Source of the DNA: Variovorax sp. DXTD-1
GTDB taxonomy: Bacteria; Pseudomonadota; Gammaproteobacteria; Burkholderiales; Burkholderiaceae_C
NCBI RefSeq assembly: GCF_003984625.1
Contig: NZ_RWKH01000005.1
Location: 62,001-126,000 of the forward strand
Reading direction: 5' to 3'
Length of the DNA stretch: 64,000 nucleotides
The notes below the pieces were generated by a model, which had not been told where the DNA came from, did not search any database, and saw only the letters and a program-made list of their open reading frames with translations. A program made the position numbers and the translations under genes. Of this stretch, positions 1 to 7,537 are shown one piece after another. Positions within the stretch are counted from its first letter, which is position 1, and each line of letters starts with the position of its first letter.

Positions 1-2
1 CC

Positions 3-293
3 GCCTTGCCGCGCCTGGCTGAATTCATCCTGCCCGGTGGCACGCGCGCGGCCTCGCTCGCGCATGTGTGCCGCACGGTGGCGCGGCGGGCCGAGCGCGC
101 GGTGGTGGCGCTCGGTGCCACGGCCGAACTCAACGACGCATTGCGCCAGTACCTCAACCGGCTCAGCGACCTGCTTTTTGTGCTCGCACGTGTGCTCAAC
201 CGCATGAACGGCGGCGACGACGTGTACTGGAAGAGCGAGCGCATGGCGCGCGCAGCGGCCGCCGATGCCAAAGACGAAGGAAGCCCATCATGA
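3..293 (+). CDS. PduO-type cob(I)alamin adenosyltransferase, C-terminal part
   Basis: Transfers the adenosyl group of ATP to cob(I)alamin, giving coenzyme B12, in the cytoplasm. Only the last ~96 residues are in the window; the reading frame is open from position 3 and the gene begins to the left. The remaining part has the family signature: FILPGGT early, AHVCRTVARRAER, then YLNRLSDLLFVLAR, which are the helices of the PduO/EutT-type trimer that hold the ATP- and corrin-binding residues. The stop codon overlaps the ATG of the next gene (ATGA), so the two are probably co-transcribed. The family call is firm; the start cannot be seen. Confidence 0.9.
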   Translation, partial: ALPRLAEFILPGGTRAASLAHVCRTVARRAERAVVALGATAELNDALRQYLNRLSDLLFVLARVLNRMNGGDDVYWKSERMARAAAADAKDEGSPS

Positions 294-652
294 AGATGAA
301 GACAACTGCCTACGCCTTTTCCGTTGCAGCAGCAGCAGCGGTACTGCTGTTGTCCGTGCCCGCCGTGCATGCGCAGAGCGCGGACAACCCGCCCAAGGCA
401 GAGCGTGCCCACACGCTCAATCCGCTGCCGCGCGACAGCAAGGTTGTGAACAGCGTGCAGCGCGGCACCAACGCCGCCGGCCGCGGCATCGATCGCGCGG
501 AAGACGCAACGCGGCGCGGTGTCAACAATGTATCGGAAAAAGCGAGCCGGCCTGTGCGCCGAGTCGGGGAGTCCTTTGGGCGGAAGCTGGCGCCGGGGTC
601 CAGTGGCCGCGCTGCGCCGCCGCCTGTGGGGCCGCAAGGGAACGCGCCCTGA
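290..652 (+). CDS. small basic exported protein, unknown function
   Basis: A 120-residue protein with a clear Sec signal peptide (MKMK, a hydrophobic stretch to about residue 25, cleavage after HAQ). The mature part is short, polar and rich in Arg, Gly and Pro (SVQRGTNAAGRGIDRAEDA and similar) with no recognisable domain. I chose the ATG at 290 because it overlaps the previous stop codon and starts the signal peptide; the frame is open further upstream but there it reads as a shadow of the adenosyltransferase. The coupling suggests translation together with that gene. Function unknown. Confidence 0.7.
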   Translation: MKMKTTAYAFSVAAAAAVLLLSVPAVHAQSADNPPKAERAHTLNPLPRDSKVVNSVQRGTNAAGRGIDRAEDATRRGVNNVSEKASRPVRRVGESFGRKLAPGSSGRAAPPPVGPQGNAP

Positions 653-662
653 TTGACGTGCT

Positions 663-930
663 TTGTTCAGGGCGGCGCCCCCGCCGACGGGGTACCTTTC
701 TCCGCGAATGTCCCCCGGCCTGCGGCCTCCTCCTTTATTTCGCTGCGCAAGGCACCCCGCCAGCGGGTGCGTTGTAAGGAGCAGTCGTTGATCAGCGGTA
801 CACCACGAGCGTGCCCCAGTGCACAGGGCATCGGGTGCTCCGCGCAGCGAAATAAAGGAGGAGGGGCGCAGCCCCGGGGGACATTCGCGGAGGGGAGTAC
901 CCGGTGGCCTTTGCACAAGCCCCGAACAAG
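663..930. repeat. dispersed inverted-repeat element, copy A, filling the 653-992 gap
   Basis: This 340-base gap has no convincing gene. It begins with GTTCAGGGCGGCG near 663, then carries two long arms that are reverse complements of each other, about 690-750 and 842-901. The arms share the run CGCGAATGTCCCCC and CCTCCTCCTTTATTTCGCTG (and their complements). The right part (about 821-930) recurs almost unchanged at 52159-52270, which also keeps the GTTCAGGGCGGCG start but has no left arm. RNA from copy A could fold into a hairpin of more than 50 base pairs. No transposase is present, so this looks like a non-autonomous or REP/MITE-type repeat. Confidence 0.75.
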
Positions 931-992
931 AGCGCCCCGAGCAAGAGCCGCCAAACAAGCCCCTGAACACCGCACAAAGCGATCAACCACAG

Positions 993-1514
993 ATGGCAAG
1001 AAACATAGAGATCAAGGCCCGCATCGACAGCGTGGAACGCGTTGCCCAATTGGCAGCCCAACTCGCCGATTCAGGACCCATCGAAATCGCACTGGACGAC
1101 ACCTTCTTCCGCTGCGAGAACACCGCCGACCGACTCAAGCTGCGCACCTTCGCGCCCGATCGCGCCGAGCTGATCTTCTATCGCCGTGCGAACAGCAGCG
1201 GCCCCAAGGAATCGTTCTATTTGATCTCGCCCACCACCACGCCCGACATGCTGCGCGAATCGCTCACGCTCGCCTGGGGCCAGGCAGGCCGCGTGCGCAA
1301 GCAGCGCCGGCTCTTCATCGTGGGCCGCACGCGCGTGCACGTCGACCGTGTGGAAGGGCTCGGTGAATTCCTCGAGCTCGAAGTGGTTCTGAAGGAAGGC
1401 GAATCGGCCGAGGCCGGCGTGGCAGAGGCCCATGCGCTCATGGCGCAACTCGGCATTGCATCCGACCAGCTGGTGCAGGGCGCCTACGTCGATCTGCTGC
1501 AGCAGGCCGCATGA
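993..1514 (+). CDS. CYTH domain protein (class IV adenylate cyclase-like)
   Basis: 173 residues, the size of a single CYTH (CyaB/thiamine triphosphatase) domain, a beta-tunnel that binds triphosphates with metal. The N-terminus MARNIEIKAR matches the family's opening strand, with Glu6 and Lys8 of the ExExK signature; the first Glu of that motif is Asn4 here, as in a subgroup of bacterial members. Further basic and acidic residues line up: KLRTF, LIFYRRAN, KQRRLFIVGRTRVHVDRV, LGEFLELEVVL. The start at 993 puts the motif right at the N-terminus. Annotated relatives are called class IV adenylate cyclase, but triphosphatase activity is equally possible. Confidence 0.8.
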   Translation: MARNIEIKARIDSVERVAQLAAQLADSGPIEIALDDTFFRCENTADRLKLRTFAPDRAELIFYRRANSSGPKESFYLISPTTTPDMLRESLTLAWGQAGRVRKQRRLFIVGRTRVHVDRVEGLGEFLELEVVLKEGESAEAGVAEAHALMAQLGIASDQLVQGAYVDLLQQAA

Positions 1515-1523
1515 GCGCTGTTG

Positions 1524-2162
1524 TCAGCGCCAGCCTGCGGCCTTGAGCTGGTCTGCGAGCTGCTCCGCGACTTTGGCGTATCCCTGCGCATTGGCATGGA
1601 TGCGATCGGAGCGCAGCGATGTGTCCGACAGCACGCTCGAATACACATTGGCAACCAGCAGCGCTTGCCCTGACTTCGCAACTTCCTCGTAGAACGGCGC
1701 ATCGCTCAGCGAGCCGACAGCCGCGCGCATGGCGTCGGGCGCCGGCGTGGCAAGCAGCGCGACATAAGGCGTGTGCGCACGTGCCTGGCTCACAAGCGAT
1801 GCGAGGTTCTCGCGCGTGGCCGAGGGCGACACGCCGCGCAGCATGTCGTTGCCGCCAATGCCGATCAGGATGGCGTCATAGCTTTCCGCGGCCAGCAGCG
1901 CCGGCAAACGCTCCAGCGCTCCCGCGGACGTGTCGCCGTTGATGCCCGCGTTCTCGATCTGCCAGCCGGTGAGCTCACCCAGTTTCACGGGCCACGCCGC
2001 GCCCGGCGGTGCGCCGTAGCCGAAGGTCAGGCTGTCGCCCAGCGCGAGCACGCGGGCATCCGATTTCAATGCGGCGGCGGAAGGCTTGCGCTTGCCGCAT
2101 GCGGCCAGTAGGGCGGTTGCGGGCGCGCCGGCCAGCAGGTGGAGGAGGTGTCGTCGCTTCAT
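1524..2162 (-). CDS. SGNH/GDSL-family lipoprotein esterase (TesA-like)
   Basis: A 212-residue GDSL hydrolase resembling arylesterase/thioesterase I (TesA). All family blocks are visible: ALGDSLTFGYG (nucleophile Ser), GINGDTS (oxyanion Gly), IGIGGNDM (oxyanion Asn) and DRIHANAQGY (Asp and His of the triad). The N-terminus is a lipoprotein signal: MKRR, a hydrophobic core, then LLAAC with the lipidated Cys at 21, so it is probably membrane-anchored in the periplasm. The frame is open beyond 2162, but that ATG gives the signal peptide. It converges with the CYTH gene, leaving only 9 bases between the stops. Confidence 0.85.
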   Translation of the reverse strand: MKRRHLLHLLAGAPATALLAACGKRKPSAAALKSDARVLALGDSLTFGYGAPPGAAWPVKLGELTGWQIENAGINGDTSAGALERLPALLAAESYDAILIGIGGNDMLRGVSPSATRENLASLVSQARAHTPYVALLATPAPDAMRAAVGSLSDAPFYEEVAKSGQALLVANVYSSVLSDTSLRSDRIHANAQGYAKVAEQLADQLKAAGWR

Positions 2163-2218
2163 GCTGCGCGTGAGCTTAAACGCAGTCGAGGAGGAACCGC
2201 GAGCTTGCGCCGCCCCGT

Positions 2219-2401
2219 TCAATCGGGACGTTTGAAGAACCGGTACAGGCCGGCAACCACCATCACGGCGCCCAGGAACGCGACGGCCGTCTGGCCGCCC
2301 TCGTAGCCGCCCACGCCAGCGGGCGGGCCCGTCATGAACCACCGCAGGAGCATGCCTCCACCCCAGATTACGCCGATGGCACCGATGATCTTGTCGCGCA
2401 T
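2219..2401 (-). CDS. small two-segment membrane protein, unknown
   Basis: About 60 residues with two hydrophobic segments (IIGAIGVIWGGGMLLRWFM and AVAFLGAVMVVAGLYRFF) separated by a short glycine-rich loop. I took the ATG at 2401; an upstream in-frame ATG at 2455 would add 18 arginine-rich residues that do not look like part of a membrane protein. It lies upstream of, and in the same direction as, the GDSL lipoprotein, 56 bases away. No family recognised. Confidence 0.5.
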   Translation of the reverse strand: MRDKIIGAIGVIWGGGMLLRWFMTGPPAGVGGYEGGQTAVAFLGAVMVVAGLYRFFKRPD

Positions 2402-2622
2402 ATTCGATGGATGGCGCCTCCAGCGCCTGATGATCTGTATACGCATTGTCCCCAAAGCCCTCGAGTTCGGCGCAAATCACCTGTGCAAAACCGGGATTGA
2501 AGGACAAAGCGCCGCCCCGATACCACCGCTTACCTCATTTCACCTGACGGCGACCTGATGTGCTCCGGGCAGACACAAGCGCCACTGACAATGGACTCGT
2601 CATCAACACGAAGGAGTTCCAG

Positions 2623-3072
2623 ATGATCATCAAGTCAAAGAGCATGGCCGTCGCTGCTGCGGCGCTCGCGATGTGCATGGCCGCGGGAAGCGCCTTCGCG
2701 CAAGACCGTGGCCACGATCGCGGCTATGACCGCGGCGACGATAGAGGCAATGGCCGCTATGAACAACAGCATCGCCAGTTCGATCGGCATGACAACCGGC
2801 GCGGCGACCGCAGTGATCGCTACAGCCGCGAGGACTACCGGGCGGGCCGCCACTTCGACCGCCGCGGTTATCCGCAACCGCATGCCGAATGGCGCCGCGG
2901 TGGTCGCGTGCCCCACGAGTACCGTGGCCGCAACTACGTGGTGAACGACTATCGCGCCTACCAGCTGCAGGCGCCGCCCCGCGGCTACCAGTGGGTGGGT
3001 GTGGGCGGCGACTATGTGCTCGCGGCCATTGCCACGGGCCTGATTGCCCAGATCATCGTGGGCAACCAGTAA
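2623..3072 (+). CDS. RcnB-family periplasmic protein
   Basis: A 149-residue exported protein ending in the RcnB signature (PPRGYQWVGVGGDYVLAAIATGLI), known from the periplasmic nickel/cobalt homeostasis factor RcnB. A signal peptide (MIIKSKS, hydrophobic core, cleavage after SAFA) precedes a long Arg/Asp/Gly/His/Tyr-rich low-complexity region of about 70 residues with RGxDRG repeats that could bind metal or stay disordered. The start at 2623 is fixed by AAGGAG 7 bases upstream. No RcnA-type efflux pump is nearby, so a metal role is only inferred from the family. Confidence 0.75.
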   Translation: MIIKSKSMAVAAAALAMCMAAGSAFAQDRGHDRGYDRGDDRGNGRYEQQHRQFDRHDNRRGDRSDRYSREDYRAGRHFDRRGYPQPHAEWRRGGRVPHEYRGRNYVVNDYRAYQLQAPPRGYQWVGVGGDYVLAAIATGLIAQIIVGNQ

Positions 3073-3081
3073 GCGCCAACC

Positions 3082-3342
3082 TCAGGCTGTCACGGTGGGC
3101 AGCGACTGGGCGCACACGTTGCGCCCGGTAATGGTGAGCCGCAGGCCGCCGCCGTGCCATTCGAGCCAGTTAAGGCTCACATACGCTTCGATGTCGCTGT
3201 CGTCGATGCGGTCGGCTTGGCGGCTTTGCAGCAACTCCACGGTGGCGGGCAACGCCCGTCTCAGCCGCTCGCGCCGTTCGGCGGCGTCGGCCGCCTTGAG
3301 GGCGGCCTTGGTTTGCTGTTGCTGCTGCGGGGTCGATGCCAT
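3082..3342 (-). CDS. small hypothetical protein with Gln-rich N-terminus
   Basis: 86 residues, start taken at MASTPQQQQQ (an ATG 24 bases upstream is also possible). The N-terminal half is predicted helical and charged (KAALKAADAAERRERLRR); the C-terminal half contains DSDIEAYVSLNWLEWHGGGL followed by a short strand-like stretch. It converges with the RcnB-like gene with 9 bases between. I do not recognise the family; coding character is supported by codon periodicity and the tight convergent spacing only. Confidence 0.5.
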   Translation of the reverse strand: MASTPQQQQQTKAALKAADAAERRERLRRALPATVELLQSRQADRIDDSDIEAYVSLNWLEWHGGGLRLTITGRNVCAQSLPTVTA

Positions 3343-3456
3343 TGCTGATCCGTTCCGGGAAGCCAAGGAATTAACCCGAATGTACGCTCCCTGTGTGAAG
3401 CCTCATGCTTCTTTTTAAAACCTGTTGCTCCGAGCGTCGAATACGTTGCATCCGCG

Positions 3457-4401
3457 CTAGATTTCGTAGTGCGAGCCCTTCGCTTCGCCGCCCAGAGCCT
3501 TTTCGACGACGGCTCGCGTCAACGTGGGTGCGAACGATTCGATGAACGCGTAGACGTACCTGCGCAGGTAGTTGCCGCGCCGCACCGCGAGCTTGGTCAG
3601 GTTGATGCCGAAGAGCCGGCCCGCATCGAGCGCACGCAACTGCGTGTCGCGCTCGGCCTCGTAGGCCACGCCGGCCACGATGCCCACGCCCATGCCCAAT
3701 TGCACGTAGGTCTTGATTACGTCGGCGTCCATGGCCGACAGCACGATGTTGGGTGCAAGCCCGCGCTGTGCAAACGCCTCGTCGATGCGCGAGCGACCGG
3801 TAAAGCCGGTGTCGTAGGTAATGAGCGGAAAGCGCGCCAGCGCCTCGAGCGTCAACGGCGCGTCGAGCAGCGCATGGCCCGGCGGCACCACCACCGAGTG
3901 CGTCCAGCGGTAGCAGGGCAGGGCCACCAGCTGGGGATAGTCGCCGAGCGCTTCCGTAGCAATGCCCACGTCGGCCTCGCCGTCGATCAGCATCTGTGCA
4001 ATCTGCTTGGGCGAGCCCTGGTGCAGGTGCAGCTTCACGCTGGGAAACTGCGCGCGAAATTCCTGCACCGCCACCGGCATGGCATAGCGCGCCTGCGAGT
4101 GCGTGGCCGCCACCGAGAGCAGCCCATTCTGCTGCGCCACGAACTCCTGCCCGGCATGCCGCAGGTTGCTGCTTTCCATCAGCATGCGCTCGATGATCGG
4201 CAGCACGTGGCCTCCTGGTTCGGTAAGCCCGGTGAGCCGCTTGCCGGCGCGCACGAACAGTTCGATGCCCAGTTCTTCCTCCAGCTCGCGGATCTGCCGG
4301 CTCACGCCCGGCTGGGAGGTGTGCAGCGTGTTGGCAACCTCGGTCAGGTTGAAGCCGCAACGAACGGCCTCGCGTACCGAGCGCAGTTGTTGGAAGTTCA
4401 T
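3457..4401 (-). CDS. cysB: CysB-type LysR transcriptional regulator
   Basis: A 314-residue LysR regulator of the CysB/Cbl branch, which activates sulfate assimilation and alkanesulfonate genes when sulfur is limiting and senses N-acetylserine. The N-terminus MNFQQLRSVREAVRCGFNL and the HTH NTLHTSQPGVSRQIRELEEE are diagnostic of CysB. The effector domain keeps ATHSQARYAMP, with the TH(S/T)QARY stretch that contacts the inducer. Length is close to that of other CysB proteins. It is divergent from the TetR gene at 4597; no cys structural genes lie in the window. Confidence 0.92.
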   Translation of the reverse strand: MNFQQLRSVREAVRCGFNLTEVANTLHTSQPGVSRQIRELEEELGIELFVRAGKRLTGLTEPGGHVLPIIERMLMESSNLRHAGQEFVAQQNGLLSVAATHSQARYAMPVAVQEFRAQFPSVKLHLHQGSPKQIAQMLIDGEADVGIATEALGDYPQLVALPCYRWTHSVVVPPGHALLDAPLTLEALARFPLITYDTGFTGRSRIDEAFAQRGLAPNIVLSAMDADVIKTYVQLGMGVGIVAGVAYEAERDTQLRALDAGRLFGINLTKLAVRRGNYLRRYVYAFIESFAPTLTRAVVEKALGGEAKGSHYEI

Positions 4402-4569
4402 CTGGCGCGAAGGGATCGGAGAGAGGGAAAACGGTGACGGGCCCGCAGCGGGTCGCCCGGCGATTCTCGGCAGAAGCGCTTATGCGGGGAACGATGCGTT
4501 TGTTGGTTTCACATGAGCAAATCATCTTTGCGGGCCTGCTGCATTGCGTCCGCACGCCGATTTGCAATT

Positions 4570-4585
4570 TCGCACGTATGTGCTA
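4570..4585. promoter_or_regulatory. palindromic operator upstream of tetR (site 1)
   Basis: TCGCAC-GTAT-GTGCTA, an inverted repeat with one mismatch, 11 bases before the ATG of the TetR-type gene at 4597. The same half-sites recur at 5241-5256 in front of the next gene. Two like palindromes, one before the regulator and one before its downstream neighbour, are the usual arrangement for a TetR autoregulator. Binding is inferred. Confidence 0.65.
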
Positions 4586-4596
4586 AAATTACTCGC

Positions 4597-5199
4597 ATGG
4601 ACGCCAAGACCCAGAAAAGCGAACTCACCCGCGCCGCCATCATCGGTGCGGCGATGGACGTTGCGTTGACCGAGGGTTTGGAAGCCATCACGCTCCAGGC
4701 CGTGGCCAGCCGCTTGGCGCTTTCCAAGAGCGGCGTGTTCTCCCGCGTGGGTTCGCGCGAGGCGCTGCAGAAGGCGGTGATCGAAGAGTACGGCCGCCGC
4801 TTCCTGGCCGACGTGTTCGTGCCCGCCATGCAAAAGCCCAAGGGCCTCGCACGGCTCAACGACATCGTCGACCGCTGGATTGCCCGCACCCGCGACATCG
4901 AGGCCGAAACCGGCTGCATCTACACGGCGGGCGCTTTCGAGTACGACGACCGCGAAGGCGAACTGCGCGACCTGCTGTTCAGCGAGGTCACGCGCTGGCG
5001 CGCCGCGTTGCGCCGCACGGTGCTGCAGGCGGTGGAAACCGGCGAGTTCCGGGCCGACACCGATGCTGCGCAGGTGGTCAGTGAAATCAACGGCGTCATC
5101 ATCGGCCTCCTGCATGACGCGCGCTTTCTGCGCGATCCACAAGCCGCCGACCGCGCGATGCGCACTTGGCAGCGGCTTCTTTCCAGCTACCGCGCCTGA
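4597..5199 (+). CDS. TetR/AcrR-family regulator
   Basis: A 200-residue repressor. The HTH lies at about residues 10-55 (ITLQAVASRLALSKSGVFSRVGSREALQKAVIEEY); in the recognition region SKSGVFSRVGSRE matches the subgroup whose C-terminal half is of TetR_C type. The start at 4597 follows a palindrome and skips an upstream in-frame extension that covers the promoter. The downstream 37-residue peptide and alpha/beta hydrolase run in the same direction and are preceded by a second copy of the palindrome, so the protein probably represses itself and that pair. The ligand is unknown, possibly an ester or fatty-acid-like hydrolase substrate. Confidence 0.85.
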   Translation: MDAKTQKSELTRAAIIGAAMDVALTEGLEAITLQAVASRLALSKSGVFSRVGSREALQKAVIEEYGRRFLADVFVPAMQKPKGLARLNDIVDRWIARTRDIEAETGCIYTAGAFEYDDREGELRDLLFSEVTRWRAALRRTVLQAVETGEFRADTDAAQVVSEINGVIIGLLHDARFLRDPQAADRAMRTWQRLLSSYRA

Positions 5200-5240
5200 G
5201 CCATCGGACGGGTGGTTTCTTCGTTTTCTTTGGATCAATT

Positions 5241-5256
5241 TCGCACAACCGTGCGA
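5241..5256. promoter_or_regulatory. palindromic operator upstream of peptide/hydrolase pair (site 2)
   Basis: TCGCAC-AACC-GTGCGA is a perfect 6+6 inverted repeat with a 4-base spacer, 17 bases before the ATG at 5274. It has the same half-site as the palindrome before the tetR gene, again flanked by an A/T-rich tail (TAAAA). It lies where a repressor would block transcription of the hydrolase unit. Confidence 0.65.
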
Positions 5257-5273
5257 TAAAAAGGAGCAGCACC

Positions 5274-5387
5274 ATGCTGATCATCGCCCTCTGCCTCGTT
5301 GTCTATGTGGGCGCCATCGGCGCCGAAACCGTCCGCGAAGCGTTGCACAGCCTGCCGCGCAGCAACGACGACTGGGTCTGGTTCTGA
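5274..5387 (+). CDS. 37-residue membrane peptide
   Basis: A very short gene: MLIIALCLVVYVGAIGAETV forms one hydrophobic helix, followed by a charged tail ending NDDWVWF. Support comes from AAGGAG 8 bases before the ATG, from its position directly behind a palindromic operator, and from a gap of only 16 bases to the alpha/beta hydrolase. It could act as a membrane partner of the hydrolase or as a leader peptide. Function unknown. Confidence 0.6.
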   Translation: MLIIALCLVVYVGAIGAETVREALHSLPRSNDDWVWF

Positions 5388-5403
5388 AGCGGGAGCCCAT
5401 TGA

Positions 5404-6333
5404 ATGACGAGCGCCAGCAGCACCTCTTCGTCCGCGGCAGCGCATGCCGCGCAATCGAACTACTACCGCCCCAGCCGCCTCATGCGCGCGGTGCGCTTCG
5501 GCCTGACCACCTCGGAGCGCCTTTGGCCCGCATTGGGCGTGCGGGCGGCCCATCGCATCTTCGGCACGCCGCTGCCGCTCAAGTGGCTCTACCGCGCGCA
5601 GGCGCCCGGCGCAGCATGGCGGCGTGAAGCCTGGAGTTTCGAGAACGCAAGCCTCGGGCTCTATCACCTCGCCACGCAGGATTCAGGCGCGGAATCTGCT
5701 CCCGTCGTGCTGCTGGTGCACGGCTGGGGCGGGCACGCGGGACAGATGCTGACCCTGGCGGAGGCCGTGGCCAACGCAGGCCTGCGGCCGGTGCTGCTCG
5801 AGCTCCCGGCCCATGGCCGGAGCGCCGGCATGATGAGCAACGCGCCGCAGTTCGCACGTGCCATCTCGTATGTGGTGGCAAGGCTCGTGGCAGACGGCCA
5901 TGCCCTCCGCGCCGTGGTCGCGCATTCGATGGGCGCCAACGCGCTCGGCGTGGCCGCCGCGCAGGGCCTGCGTGCGGAGCGCCTGGTGCTGCTCGCACCC
6001 CCGGCGTCGGCGCGCGAATTCACGCGCTACTTCACGCACACCTTCGGACTGAGCGAGAAGACGCGGCTCGCCATGCAGCGGCTGTTCGAGGCGCAGGAAG
6101 GCTTCTTGATGGCGCAGCTCGAACCGGCCGCCGTCGGGCCGCGCATCGTGCAGCCGACGCTGATCGTGCATGACCGCGACGACCGCGTGAACCGGTTCGC
6201 CGATGCGCAGGCCTACCGCGATGCGATCAAGGGGGCGCAGCTGGTGGCCACGCAGGGGCTGGGGCACCGCCGCATCCTCAAGGAAGAGGGAGTGATCCAG
6301 CAGGTGACGCGCTTCATTGCGCGTGCGGACTGA
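5404..6333 (+). CDS. alpha/beta-fold hydrolase
   Basis: 309 residues. The fold's landmarks are present: VVLLVHGWGGH at 101-111 (oxyanion region), the nucleophile elbow AHSMGA with Ser175, an acid candidate in VHDRDDRV (Asp257-Asp260) and His288 in GLGHRR. An N-terminal region of about 80 residues precedes the core, with a cluster RLMRAVRFGL that may be membrane-associated. There is no signal peptide. It is translated just after the 37-residue peptide and probably controlled by the upstream TetR. The substrate cannot be told from sequence; carboxylesterase or lipase-like activity is likely. Confidence 0.85.
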   Translation: MTSASSTSSSAAAHAAQSNYYRPSRLMRAVRFGLTTSERLWPALGVRAAHRIFGTPLPLKWLYRAQAPGAAWRREAWSFENASLGLYHLATQDSGAESAPVVLLVHGWGGHAGQMLTLAEAVANAGLRPVLLELPAHGRSAGMMSNAPQFARAISYVVARLVADGHALRAVVAHSMGANALGVAAAQGLRAERLVLLAPPASAREFTRYFTHTFGLSEKTRLAMQRLFEAQEGFLMAQLEPAAVGPRIVQPTLIVHDRDDRVNRFADAQAYRDAIKGAQLVATQGLGHRRILKEEGVIQQVTRFIARAD

Positions 6334-6381
6334 CCGAAGCCGCGCAGGCCGTGCGGGTTGCGCGGCCTGCCTGCCGGGCGC

Positions 6382-6660
6382 TCAGCGCGCCGGCGTGGGC
6401 GAGGCGTCGGGCAGTTCGATCTTGATGTCGAGCACTTCGAGGTCGTCCTGCTTTTCCAGGTGAACCTTGATGTCCTCGGCATTGATCTTCACGTACTTGG
6501 AGATCACCGCCATCAGCTCGCGCTGGAGGTCGGGCAGGTAGTCGGGGCGCTTCTTGCCGCTGAGGCTGGACCGCTCGTGCGCGAGGATGATCTGCAGCCG
6601 CTCTTTGGCGACGCTGGCCGTCTTCTTCTTTTCGCCGAGCAGGAACGAGAAAAAGGACAT
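6382..6660 (-). CDS. minE: cell division topological specificity factor MinE
   Basis: 92 residues. MinE displaces MinC from MinD and stimulates MinD ATPase, producing the pole-to-pole oscillation that keeps the Z-ring at midcell. The N-terminal amphipathic stretch (MSFFSFLLG) for membrane contact, the MinD-contact helix ([15 protein letters not shown]) and the C-terminal dimer domain ([27 protein letters not shown]) are in order. It is the last gene of minC-minD-minE, 3 bases behind minD. Confidence 0.97.
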   Translation of the reverse strand: MSFFSFLLGEKKKTASVAKERLQIILAHERSSLSGKKRPDYLPDLQRELMAVISKYVKINAEDIKVHLEKQDDLEVLDIKIELPDASPTPAR

Positions 6661-6663
6661 GGC

Positions 6664-7479
6664 CTACTTGCCTCCAAAGATTCGCTTGAAGAAGCCCGGC
6701 TTTTCCGCGTCGACGAAACGCATCGGCTTGTCTTCGCCCAGGAAGCGCGCGACCACGTCGCTGTAGGCCTTGGCCACGTCGGTGTCCTTGTCGTGGATGG
6801 CGGGCACGCCCTGGTTGGACGCCTGCAGCACGCTTTCGGATTCGGGAATGACGCCGATCAGCTTGATGCGCAGGATGTCCTGGATGTCTTCCAGCGAGAG
6901 CATCTGGCCGCCGGCCACGCGGTTGGGGTTGTAGCGGGTGATCAGCAGGTGCTCCTTGATGGGGTCGCCGCCTTCCTTCGCCCGCTTGGTCTTGCTGCTC
7001 AGCATGCCCAGGATGCGGTCGGAGTCGCGCACCGAGGATACCTCGGGGTTGGTCACCACCAGTGCTTCATCTGCAAAGTGCATGGCCATCATCGCGCCGG
7101 TCTCGATGCCCGCGGGCGAGTCGCACACGATGTAGTCGAAGTCCATGGCAGCCAGGTCGTTCAGCACCTTTTCCACGCCCTCTTGCGTCAGGGCTTCCTT
7201 GTCGCGCGTCTGCGAAGCCGCCAGCACGAAGAGGTTGTCGCACTGCTTGTCCTTGATGAGCGCCTGGCTCAGGTTGGCTTCGCCCTGGATCACGTTGATC
7301 AGGTCGTACACCACGCGGCGCTCGCAGCCCATGATCAGGTCGAGGTTGCGCAGGCCCACGTCGAAGTCGATCACCGCCGTCTTCTTGCCCGCGAGCGCGA
7401 GGCCCGACGCAAAGCTGGCGCTCGTCGTGGTCTTGCCGACGCCGCCCTTGCCTGAGGTCACCACCACAATTTTGGCCAT
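6664..7479 (-). CDS. minD: septum site-determining ATPase MinD
   Basis: 271 residues. Membrane-cycling ATPase that recruits MinC. The deviant Walker A motif GKGGVGKTT is at the N-terminus, the switch region CDSPAGIE follows, and the C-terminal amphipathic membrane-targeting helix (KPGFFKRIFGGK) closes the protein. Two in-frame ATGs lie six bases apart; AAGGA touches the first and stands six bases before the second, which also gives the usual MAKIVVVTSG start, so I chose 7479. It is the middle gene of the min operon. Confidence 0.97.
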   Translation of the reverse strand: MAKIVVVTSGKGGVGKTTTSASFASGLALAGKKTAVIDFDVGLRNLDLIMGCERRVVYDLINVIQGEANLSQALIKDKQCDNLFVLAASQTRDKEALTQEGVEKVLNDLAAMDFDYIVCDSPAGIETGAMMAMHFADEALVVTNPEVSSVRDSDRILGMLSSKTKRAKEGGDPIKEHLLITRYNPNRVAGGQMLSLEDIQDILRIKLIGVIPESESVLQASNQGVPAIHDKDTDVAKAYSDVVARFLGEDKPMRFVDAEKPGFFKRIFGGK

Positions 7480-7537
7480 TGCCATTCCTTCTTGTTTCGA
7501 TTCGGTTGTTGGTCTTTAAGATTCGCCGCGTGCCCGG

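Noticed and set aside
3397-3416. GAAGC-CTCAT-GCTTC followed by TTTTT as a terminator
   Set aside because: Only a 5-base stem, and no plus-strand gene ends just before it; the nearest plus-strand stop is over 300 bases away.
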